From positions 1,016 to 16,370 of the forward strand of contig MEZF01000025.1 in NCBI GenBank assembly GCA_001774245.1: a DNA stretch of 15,355 nucleotides, given 5' to 3'. The position numbers and the translations under genes are program-made. Source of the DNA: Candidatus Bathyarchaeota archaeon RBG_13_52_12. GTDB lineage: Archaea > Thermoproteota > Bathyarchaeia > TCS64. The stretch's first letter is position 1; each line of letters opens with the position of its first letter. Under the pieces are notes generated by a model that was not told the DNA's origin, did no database searches, and saw nothing but the letters and a program-made list of their open reading frames with translations. Positions 1-4,831 of this stretch are shown piece after piece.

Positions 1-124
1 CAACGGGCTCTCCTATCTGAGGGTAGTCCGGAGTGAAACTGCCAATTGGAACCTGCTTACTTATCGAGACGGGGGTTGGTATTCTGCCTTTTTGTCCCCT
101 ACGCTGCCTAGCTCTTCTCTGCAC
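1..124 (-). CDS. Partial DUF134-like HTH protein, N-terminus
   Basis: An open frame runs leftward off the window edge, so only about 41 residues are visible and the helix-turn-helix itself would lie outside. The visible part is an Arg-rich start (QRRARQRRGQKGRIP) followed by a stretch containing SFTP and ending in GEPV. This resembles the N-terminal segment of archaeal DUF134 proteins (PF02001), which have a basic start, then a 'F.P' segment and 'EPV' just before a conserved EALRL region. DUF134 genes are often found beside COG1433/NifX-like and DUF5320 genes, as here. I chose the GTG at 124 because a TATA-like box lies about 27 bases upstream, which gives a leaderless start. An in-frame ATG at 175 lies upstream of that box. 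The family assignment rests on resemblance of a short segment and neighbourhood only. Confidence 0.42.
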   Translation of the reverse strand, partial: MQRRARQRRGQKGRIPTPVSISKQVPIGSFTPDYPQIGEPV

Positions 125-140
125 AGTTACTGGGTGTCTC

Positions 141-160
141 TGGAAACCTTTATATCTTTC
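141..160. promoter_or_regulatory. Shared bidirectional TATA region
   Basis: The segment GAAACCTTTATATCTTTC reads as a TATA box on both strands. On the plus strand CTTTATAT is preceded by GAAAC. On the minus strand GATATAAAGG is preceded by CAGAAA. Each has a purine/A-rich BRE-like flank. The centre near 152 is about 26 bases from TTG 178 on the plus strand and about 27 from GTG 124 on the minus strand. The divergent genes may therefore fire from overlapping core promoters. Confidence 0.45.
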
Positions 161-201
161 TGTGCATAGACACATAATTGATTCTGTTCACTGACACAGA
201 A

Positions 202-537
202 ATGGAGATGGATGAAATGGAATATAGAGGAAGAGGATATGGTAGGAACTATCCAGGAAACGGCCCCTTCAAGGACCTGCCTCCATGGCAGAGACCAAGC
301 CAAGTATATGGCATGGGCAAAGGGTACGTATCAGGCGACCCTTATGCATGCCAGAGGTTCCCATGGCTACCCCGATTGTGGTGGACTGACCCCAAAATGA
401 AAGCCGGAGATATGACTGTACCCTCCACTGAACAGCCGAAGCAGATCATAGAACAACAAATCGCTATAGCTGAGAGTCATATCGCCGCGCTACGGAAAAG
501 GCTTGTTGAGATAGAACCCGAAGAGAAAAAAGAGTAA
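202..537 (+). CDS. DUF5320-like small protein with C-terminal coiled coil
   Basis: This is a 111-residue protein with a Gly/Arg/Tyr-rich start (EYRGRGYGRNYPGNGP). An aromatic and proline-rich middle carries one Cys (C50) and the cluster FPWLPRLWW. The charged C-terminal helix (about 78-108, QIIEQQIAIAESHIAALRKR) looks like a coiled coil. A Gly/Arg-rich N-terminus followed by a helical tail is the layout of DUF5320 proteins, which accompany COG1433 and Mrp genes in many anaerobes; their function is unknown. The next gene starts 4 bases after the stop, so the two are co-transcribed. The frame is open back to a TTG at 178, which is where a leaderless transcript from the TATA region would begin. 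I prefer ATG 202 because residues before it show no family resemblance, but no Shine-Dalgarno sequence settles it. Confidence 0.6.
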   Translation: MEMDEMEYRGRGYGRNYPGNGPFKDLPPWQRPSQVYGMGKGYVSGDPYACQRFPWLPRLWWTDPKMKAGDMTVPSTEQPKQIIEQQIAIAESHIAALRKRLVEIEPEEKKE

Positions 538-541
538 TGGG

Positions 542-877
542 ATGGGGGTCACTGTGAGGGTTGCCATACCGACAAAGGTCCCTGGTGGACTAAGAGGAGA
601 GGTGGACGAGGTCTTCAGCCGCGCTCCAGTTTTTACTATCGTTGATATGAATGATGATGAACCAGGGAAAGTGACTATAATTGAGAACGCAGCAGCCTCA
701 TTCTCGCATGGGGCTGGCCCAGTCTCGGTGAAGATCCTCAGCGATAACCATGTTGAGCTCCTACTTGCGCCGGAGATTGGCGTTGGCACATCTACCCTGC
801 TTGAGGAGCTTGGGATCAGATATGTGAAGGTGGAGGAAGGTGCGAAGGTCTCGAAGCTCCTAAGGGAATTGAAGTAA
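542..877 (+). CDS. COG1433 / NifX-NifB-like protein, first copy
   Basis: This 111-residue protein belongs to the dinitrogenase iron-molybdenum cofactor family (PF02579, COG1433). The signs are the opening strand VRVAIPTKVPGGL, the FSRAPVFTIVD segment matching the family's HFGRAPYFTIVD, the ENAAASFSHGAGP loop (H56, then GAGP 57-60), and a last helix after GIRYVKV. Family members have an RNase H-like fold and bind or carry metal clusters. The best known, NifX and NafY, bind FeMo-cofactor precursors, but most archaeal copies lie outside nitrogen fixation. This copy has no Cys, and the usual 'GNVGPNA' motif is degenerate (APEIGVGTS), so cofactor binding may be altered. It follows the DUF5320-like gene by 4 bases. 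ATG 542 fits the family start. Confidence 0.75.
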   Translation: MGVTVRVAIPTKVPGGLRGEVDEVFSRAPVFTIVDMNDDEPGKVTIIENAAASFSHGAGPVSVKILSDNHVELLLAPEIGVGTSTLLEELGIRYVKVEEGAKVSKLLRELK

Positions 878-953
878 GGGTCTAAGAATAAACTGTAGTC
901 TATAATTACACAGGTAAGTGAAATCTCTTAACGGGTATTCAATGCAGACATTC

Positions 954-973
954 GATATATTTAATAATATATC
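954..973. promoter_or_regulatory. padR TATA region with inverted repeat
   Basis: GATATAT and ATATATC form a perfect 7-base inverted repeat around the spacer TTAATA. The A/T-rich block lies about 20 to 38 bases before ATG 992 and is the only good TATA-box candidate for the PadR gene. Such a sequence could be both the core promoter and part of an operator; this is inferred from position and symmetry alone. Confidence 0.5.
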
Positions 974-983
974 TATAGATATA
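968..983. promoter_or_regulatory. 16-base palindrome, candidate PadR operator
   Basis: TATATCTATAGATATA is a perfect 16-base palindrome. It ends 8 bases before ATG 992 and overlaps the right arm of the inverted repeat at 954-973. PadR dimers bind palindromic A/T-rich sites and commonly repress their own genes. A site between the TATA box and the start codon would block transcription initiation. The sequence shows the symmetry and position; binding by the adjacent PadR protein is inference. Confidence 0.5.
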
Positions 984-991
984 GTTTAATT

Positions 992-1516
992 ATGAGAAGT
1001 TGCTGTAATCGTCGTCCTGGTAGACGATGCTACGATGAGACTAACCCAAGGGGAATGATAGCACACCGAGGCATGGGATTCGGCGTGAGGAGGGGTGACT
1101 TCCGCTACCTTGTCCTCATGTCGTTATCTGAGAAGCCGATGCATGGATATGCTCTAATTCAGGAGATCGGCAGGACCCATCAACGACCTGTGAGCGCTGG
1201 ACTAATCTACCCAATGCTCCAGGAGCTTGGGGACATGGGGCTCATCTCCTCCGAGGAGAGTGAGGGGAAAAAGATCTACTCACTTACAGTGGAGGGTAGA
1301 AAGCATCTCGATGATAACTCCGAAATTATAGAGAGGCTTAGGGCTGGGAAGGCCTACGCGGAGAGGATCGGGAGATTCTCCTTCATGAAGGACCTACAGG
1401 ACATGCAGGCGATGGTGCTGATGAACGAGGAGGGCATAGACGAGGGTAAGATTACGAGGATCCAGGAGATCCTCACGGATGCCAAGAAGAGGATGGCATC
1501 CGTTGTCTTCGGGTGA
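992..1516 (+). CDS. PadR-family transcriptional regulator with Cys-rich N-terminus
   Basis: This 174-residue protein has a PadR winged-helix domain at about 36-107. Its hallmarks are GDFRYLVLMSLSEKPMHGY (helix 1 with the family's 'PMHGY' motif), SAGLIYPMLQELGDMGLI (recognition helix region) and the wing EESEGKKIYSLT. Residues 110-174 form a mostly helical dimerisation tail. PadR proteins are dimeric repressors that respond to ligands or stress. Ahead of the domain is an unusual basic extension with C4, C5 and C13, which could bind a metal or sense redox state. ATG 992 fits the A/T-rich promoter as a nearly leaderless start; ATG 1055 would remove the Cys residues. The gene sits within the COG1433/Mrp cluster and probably controls itself and the downstream genes. 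Confidence 0.85.
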   Translation: MRSCCNRRPGRRCYDETNPRGMIAHRGMGFGVRRGDFRYLVLMSLSEKPMHGYALIQEIGRTHQRPVSAGLIYPMLQELGDMGLISSEESEGKKIYSLTVEGRKHLDDNSEIIERLRAGKAYAERIGRFSFMKDLQDMQAMVLMNEEGIDEGKITRIQEILTDAKKRMASVVFG

Positions 1517-1520
1517 GGTG
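1515..1520 (+). promoter_or_regulatory. Shine-Dalgarno site fixing a TTG start
   Basis: GAGGTG lies 8 bases before TTG 1529 and overlaps the stop codon of the PadR gene. It supports the TTG start over an out-of-frame ATG at 1522 and indicates translation from a shared mRNA. Confidence 0.6.
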
Positions 1521-1528
1521 TATGTGTT

Positions 1529-1915
1529 TTGAAAATTGCCGTAGTTACTGACGATGGGAAGACGATCTCCCAGCACTTTGGGAGAGCCATGTATTATATC
1601 GTATATGATGTGAAGGATGGCGTGGTTAAGGGATCAGAGATGAGATCTAAGGCTGCTCATCACGCAGGTGGTGAACCTCATCAACATGAGGAGGGGGGCC
1701 ACCACGGGCCCGAGGCTGATGCCAAGCATAACTCGATGTTGTCGAATATTTCTGACTGCGAGGCGCTGATAGCCCGAGGCATGGGTTGGGGCGCGTTCGA
1801 GGCTATAAGGAATGGGGGAATTAAGCCATTCATAACGGACCTGGAGCTTGCAGAGGACGCGGTGAAGGCCTACATTGCGGGTAAGCTCGACAGCCACACG
1901 GAGAGACTCCACTAA
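1529..1915 (+). CDS. COG1433 protein with His-rich loop
   Basis: This 128-residue member of the NifX/NifB-like family (PF02579) opens with KIAVVTDDGKTISQHFGRA. A loop then carries seven His (44, 45, 51, 53, 58, 59, 67) between acidic and Gly residues. It continues with SDCEALIARGMGWGAFEAI and a C-terminal IAGKLDSHTERLH. A His-rich insertion at this point and the 'ARGMG' motif mark a recognised archaeal and bacterial subgroup of COG1433. The His cluster, H16 and C77 suggest binding of a transition metal or a metal cluster. The TTG start is supported by the GAGGTG site overlapping the padR stop. The Mrp gene follows 17 bases later. The substrate cannot be read from the sequence. Confidence 0.85.
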   Translation: MKIAVVTDDGKTISQHFGRAMYYIVYDVKDGVVKGSEMRSKAAHHAGGEPHQHEEGGHHGPEADAKHNSMLSNISDCEALIARGMGWGAFEAIRNGGIKPFITDLELAEDAVKAYIAGKLDSHTERLH

Positions 1916-1932
1916 GGCAAAGGCGATCACGA

Positions 1933-2784
1933 GTGACCGAATCGATTCAGGAGAAGCCGCAATCGCCCTTGGAAAAAAAAAGGTCTGATGATGAACTCCT
2001 TAAAATGCGTATGGGAAAAGTGAAGCACAAGATCGCCGTCATCAGCGGAAAAGGGGGAGTCGGAAAAACACTCGTTACAGTCAACCTAGCCGCTACACTG
2101 GCACATGAGAAGGGAGCTGGCAAAGTCGGGTTGCTGGATGCTGACATTCATGGCCCATGCGTGCCAAAGATGCTTGGCCTAAAGGGCTCAAAGCTCGAGT
2201 CAGGTCTGCCAGGGATATTTCCCGTTTACTCCGAAGGGGGCATCAAGGTAGTCTCCATGGCTTTTCTACTTCCCAACGATGATTCGCCTATTATTTGGCG
2301 TGGGCCAATCAAGATGGGTGCAATCAAGCAGCTCCTATCAGAGGTTGCTTGGGGGGAACTCGACTACCTATTGGTGGATCTGCCACCTGGGACAGGTGAT
2401 GAGCCTCTCACGGTTCTTCAGTTACTGCCGGAGACTGATGGCGTCGTGATCGTCACTATACCCAGCGAGGTTTCAGGCGACGTTGTCAGGAAAGCTGTGA
2501 CGTTTGCGAGGATGCTCAATGTGCCTATCTTAGGCATCGTTGAGAACATGGCAGGATTAGTGTGTCCTCACTGTGGGGAGGCGATTGAGGTCTTCATGGG
2601 CGGGGTAGGCAGGAGGGTCGCCAAGGACATGGGTGTGCCCTTTCTGGGTTCGATCCCACTCGACCCCGGGATATCCGGTGATTCCGACTGTGGCAAACCC
2701 TTTATTGAGGAGCATTCTGACTCAGCGGCGGCGAAGGCGTTCAGAGAAATAGTGAAAAAGATAATTGAGGTTGTTGAAAAATGA
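1933..2784 (+). CDS. mrp: Mrp/Nbp35-type Fe-S carrier P-loop ATPase
   Basis: This 283-residue ATPase belongs to the Mrp/ApbC/Nbp35 family (SIMIBI class). It has the deviant Walker A motif GKGGVGKT at 39-46, the DADIHGP motif at 69-75, the switch II segment DLPPGTGD at 149-156, and C211-P-H-C214 after ENMAGLV. The CxxC pair of two subunits bridges a [4Fe-4S] cluster that is handed to target proteins in the cytoplasm. The N-terminal four-Cys motif of eukaryotic Nbp35 is absent, as is usual for archaeal Mrp. The start is GTG 1933; the charged first 30 residues make the exact start uncertain, with ATG 2005 a possible shorter start. The next COG1433 gene overlaps its stop by 4 bases (ATGA), indicating translational coupling and probably joint function. 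Confidence 0.93.
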   Translation: MTESIQEKPQSPLEKKRSDDELLKMRMGKVKHKIAVISGKGGVGKTLVTVNLAATLAHEKGAGKVGLLDADIHGPCVPKMLGLKGSKLESGLPGIFPVYSEGGIKVVSMAFLLPNDDSPIIWRGPIKMGAIKQLLSEVAWGELDYLLVDLPPGTGDEPLTVLQLLPETDGVVIVTIPSEVSGDVVRKAVTFARMLNVPILGIVENMAGLVCPHCGEAIEVFMGGVGRRVAKDMGVPFLGSIPLDPGISGDSDCGKPFIEEHSDSAAAKAFREIVKKIIEVVEK

Positions 2785-3140
2785 AGGTAGCAGTGTCTAG
2801 TACGGGGAACAGCCTGGATAGCCAGGTTGACCCACGGTTCGGAAGATGTCAGGTGATCTTGGTAGTGGACACTGAGACCCTGAAGATGGAGGCTCTCAGC
2901 AATGCCAGCATAAGGGTTGCTCACGGAGCGGGTGTAGGAACAGCTCAGGTTGTCGCCTCAAAGGGGATCAACGCTGTAATTACGAGGAGCGTCGGCCCTA
3001 ACGCCTATAATGCACCTAGTGTAGCCGGCATCAAGGTTTACACTGGGGTCAACGAGACCGTCAGGGACACCGTGGAGAGGCTCAGGAGAGGCGAGATAAA
3101 TGAGACCGCTGGATCTTCGGTGGGAGTCATCACGGTATGA
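2781..3140 (+). CDS. COG1433 / NifX-NifB-like protein, canonical copy
   Basis: This 119-residue protein is the most typical family member here. It has the start KVAVSSTGNSLDSQVDPRFG, then RC (C23), VVDTETLKMEAL, HGAGVGTAQVVASKGINAVI, SVGPNAY, and GIKVYTGVNETVRDTVERL. The 'SLDSQVDPRFGRC' start and the 'GAG-GTAQ' and 'GPNA' motifs place it in PF02579. A fold holding a metal cluster is known for the family; the cargo here is unknown. It overlaps the Mrp stop by ATGA and so is translated with it. Its own stop overlaps the ATG of the following 16-codon Gly/Arg-rich ORF in the same way. Confidence 0.87.
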   Translation: MKVAVSSTGNSLDSQVDPRFGRCQVILVVDTETLKMEALSNASIRVAHGAGVGTAQVVASKGINAVITRSVGPNAYNAPSVAGIKVYTGVNETVRDTVERLRRGEINETAGSSVGVITV

Positions 3141-3187
3141 GTGGGTCAGGAGGAGGTAGCCGTGGAAGAGGAAATAGACCAGATTGA
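3137..3187 (+). CDS. 16-residue Gly/Arg-rich micro-ORF
   Basis: The peptide MSGSGGGSRGRGNRPD starts in an ATGA overlap with the preceding COG1433 gene and ends 9 bases before the next one. It looks like the N-terminal Gly/Arg run of small zinc-ribbon or DUF5320-type proteins that accompany Mrp/COG1433 operons, but no Cys-rich remainder follows in any frame before the next start. It may be a remnant of such a gene, a coupling peptide that carries ribosomes to the next cistron, or chance. The ATGA overlap matches the coupling one gene upstream, which is the main support. Confidence 0.35.
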   Translation: MSGSGGGSRGRGNRPD

Positions 3188-3196
3188 TGGAGGGAT

Positions 3197-3562
3197 ATGG
3201 TGACAAAGATAGTTATACCGGTGTCCGATGAGCAGGCCGGGAGGCTCTCGGACCACTTCGGTAGAGCCCCCTACTTCAGCTGGTATAGCGTGGAAGGTGG
3301 GAGGATAATAGATAAAGGCGTGGCTCCAAACGACAGCGAACACTTCGGAGGGACAGGTCAGCCCCCTGAGAGGATCGCTGCGCTGGGCGCAGAAGTAGTA
3401 ATCAGCTTTGGTATGGGGATGAGGGCGATTCAGATGTTCCAGGAGAGAAAAATTGCTGTCCTCGAGGCGGTTTCCCCCAGTCCCGTACAGAACATAGTAG
3501 CGTATTTGAAGAGTGAGCTCAAGGAGCTCACGCTGGGGTGTCTCCAAGGTCACACCCACTAG
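3197..3562 (+). CDS. COG1433 protein with Cys/His tail
   Basis: This 121-residue NifX/NifB-like protein carries KIVIPVSDEQAGRLSDHFGR then APYFSWYSVEGG, a short loop with PNDSEHFGGTGQPPERI, and GAEVVISFGMGMRAI. It ends in GCLQGHTH, giving C115, H119 and H121. A Cys/His tail of this kind appears in several archaeal COG1433 proteins and could ligate a metal. GGAGG at 3189-3193 lies close before ATG 3197, and GTG 3200 is the next codon with better spacing; the two starts differ by one residue. This is the last gene of the rightward cluster and it faces the FeoB fragment convergently. Confidence 0.85.
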   Translation: MVTKIVIPVSDEQAGRLSDHFGRAPYFSWYSVEGGRIIDKGVAPNDSEHFGGTGQPPERIAALGAEVVISFGMGMRAIQMFQERKIAVLEAVSPSPVQNIVAYLKSELKELTLGCLQGHTH

Positions 3563-3588
3563 GTGTAGCTGTTGAGGATAGCGGTCGC

Positions 3589-4377
3589 TTACAGGATCCT
3601 TGTGATGAGAAAAACCCGGAAAACAATTCCGCCAAGCACAATAGCGAGAACTATTTCGGTTAAACTGATCAGCGCAGTCGTCCTCGCCCCGAGCTCCTTC
3701 GACAGAACAGCTATCGTAGCTATACATGGAATATAGATCATGACGACTAACGCGAAAACGAACATCTGGGAGGGCGACAGGATGAGTGCGAAGTTTGTTG
3801 TACCCATCAATGATGCAAGCAGGATCAGCGTCAGCTCCTTCCTCAGAACCCCGAAAATGAGGACTACCCCTGTCGCCGCTGGCAGTCCAAGCCACCAGAC
3901 AGTCACCGGAGTGAAAACTCCCTGAATGAGGTTAAGCAACCCGGTCTGGTTAGCAATGTAGATGACCAGGTTTCCAATAATGATCACGGGGAATGCCTCG
4001 ACTATGAAGTCTTTGAGCCTAAACCAAGTTCTCTGTCCAGTAACCTTCACCGTCGGGATCTTGTAGCTAGGCATCTCCATGATGAGGCCGACGGGCTCCC
4101 CTGGTAGTACTTTGAAGGCGATCCTACCGAGGATGAATATGAGCAGGAAGTCCAGGGCATATAATATGACTGCCCATCCGAAGCCCAGGTACGTCGCAAC
4201 CAAGCCCATTATCACGATGCTTCTAGCGGCACAGGGCACCAAGCTTGAGACGAATGCGCATATCAGCCTCTCCCTCTCCGTCTCCATGATCGCGCATCTG
4301 AGGCACGCCGGTACGTTGCATCCGAAGCCGAGCGTCATAGGTATGAAGCCCTTCCCGTGGAGCCCGATGCGGTGCAT
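3589..4377 (-). CDS. feoB: Truncated FeoB: C-terminal half of membrane domain
   Basis: This 262-residue frame matches the second half of the ferrous iron transporter FeoB. It begins inside the first Gate domain (MHRIGLHGKGFIPM, then GFGCNVPA with C20 and VPCAARS with C49). It continues through several hydrophobic helices, VLRKELTLILL, and the second Gate motif YIPCIATIAVLSKELG. A complete FeoB has a cytoplasmic G-protein domain of roughly 250 residues and more membrane helices before this point, and all of that is missing. Homology appears to begin about three codons before the ATG, near 4386 (DSVMHRIGLHGK), which is inside the OsmC frame, and no Shine-Dalgarno sequence precedes ATG 4377. Split FeoB proteins exist, but they are not cut in the middle of a Gate domain. 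It is most likely a non-functional fragment or an assembly artefact. Confidence 0.8.
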   Translation of the reverse strand: MHRIGLHGKGFIPMTLGFGCNVPACLRCAIMETERERLICAFVSSLVPCAARSIVIMGLVATYLGFGWAVILYALDFLLIFILGRIAFKVLPGEPVGLIMEMPSYKIPTVKVTGQRTWFRLKDFIVEAFPVIIIGNLVIYIANQTGLLNLIQGVFTPVTVWWLGLPAATGVVLIFGVLRKELTLILLASLMGTTNFALILSPSQMFVFALVVMIYIPCIATIAVLSKELGARTTALISLTEIVLAIVLGGIVFRVFLITRIL

Positions 4378-4711
4378 TACCGAGTCCGACGGAGGATAGG
4401 AGACCAGCTCTCTCCTCCTCAGCGAGATTCACCTTCAAGTTAAGCCTGACATTGAATACTGCTACCCTACTCGGGTCCCTCGCCTCTTGGGTGTCAACGT
4501 CAACAGTCAACTCCGCGTCTTGGATGTTGTGTCTCTTAAGATACCAGGCGGCGTAGTGTCCAGCGCAAAGCCCAAGCGAGGCAACCATTATCCTGCTGGG
4601 ACTAGGACCCTCCGGAGGCGTTTTTTCGCCCACTTGACCACTGATCAACTCGAAACCGTCGATCTCGGCCTTCAACTTCGTCCCGGCTATTCGCGTGATT
4701 TTAATGCCCAT
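4223..4711 (-). CDS. Truncated OsmC-like protein with out-of-frame tail
   Basis: The frame codes for 162 residues. Residues 1-107 resemble the OsmC/Ohr family of thiol peroxidases: DGFELISGQVGEKTPPEGPS, then LGLCAGHYAAWYLKRHN with the first catalytic-position Cys (C49), AELTVDVDTQ, and VFNVRLNLKVNLAEEERAGL. The family continues with a segment holding the second Cys (usually CPVH) to a length near 140. Here that part is lost, and residues 108-162 are the FeoB sequence read in another frame (NAPHRAPREGLHTYDARLRM). Without the Cys pair it cannot perform the normal peroxidase cycle. A TATA-like box on the minus strand near 4745 and ATG 4711 suggest the gene was once normally expressed. Confidence 0.75.
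   Translation of the reverse strand: MGIKITRIAGTKLKAEIDGFELISGQVGEKTPPEGPSPSRIMVASLGLCAGHYAAWYLKRHNIQDAELTVDVDTQEARDPSRVAVFNVRLNLKVNLAEEERAGLLSSVGLGNAPHRAPREGLHTYDARLRMQRTGVPQMRDHGDGEGEADMRIRLKLGALCR
4377..4396 (-). other. Junction of osmC and feoB fragments
   Basis: In the OsmC frame family resemblance ends at about EEERAGLLSSV, codons ending near 4391. In the +1-shifted frame FeoB resemblance begins at about DSVMHRIGLHGK, near 4386. Two unrelated coding sequences on the same strand therefore meet within about ten bases with no intergenic DNA. No transposase or target repeat is visible at the join. Confidence 0.65.
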
Positions 4712-4734
4712 TAAATCGATTGATCTTGGGTCTT

Positions 4735-4756
4735 CAAATGATAAATTCTTTCCTAG
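4735..4756 (-). promoter_or_regulatory. Candidate promoter of the osmC-like gene
   Basis: Read on the minus strand, AAAGAATTTATCATTTG contains a TATA-like ATTTATCA preceded by an A-rich BRE-like AAAGA. It lies about 30 to 35 bases before ATG 4711. The consensus is loose. Confidence 0.35.
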
Positions 4757-4831
4757 TCGAACGCTATGCGCTCGGTGTTCAACTCAAGGCTTATCACGGT
4801 TAAGGAACCTTACTCCTAAGAGGAAACCCAC

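Noticed and set aside
2..169. Open plus-strand frame of 55 codons at the left edge
   Set aside because: It ends in TAG at 167-169, has no family resemblance and covers the promoter; the minus-strand frame fits DUF134 better.
3513..3531. Perfect 8-base inverted repeat GTGAGCTC-AAG-GAGCTCAC
   Set aside because: It lies in the coding region of the fourth COG1433 gene and arises from repeated Glu-Leu codons; no T-run follows.
178..3562. Nitrogen fixation operon because of the NifX-like proteins
   Set aside because: No nifH, nifD, nifK, nifE, nifN or radical-SAM NifB is present, and COG1433 proteins are widespread outside nitrogen fixation.
3552..3566. Weak hairpin ACACC-CACTA-GGTGT at the convergent gene ends
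   Set aside because: Only five pairs and no T-run, partly within the coding sequence; not enough for a terminator.
3146..3895. Long minus-strand frame (249 codons)
   Set aside because: It runs antisense to the COG1433 gene and across the feoB fragment, with no recognisable protein pattern; a shadow frame.
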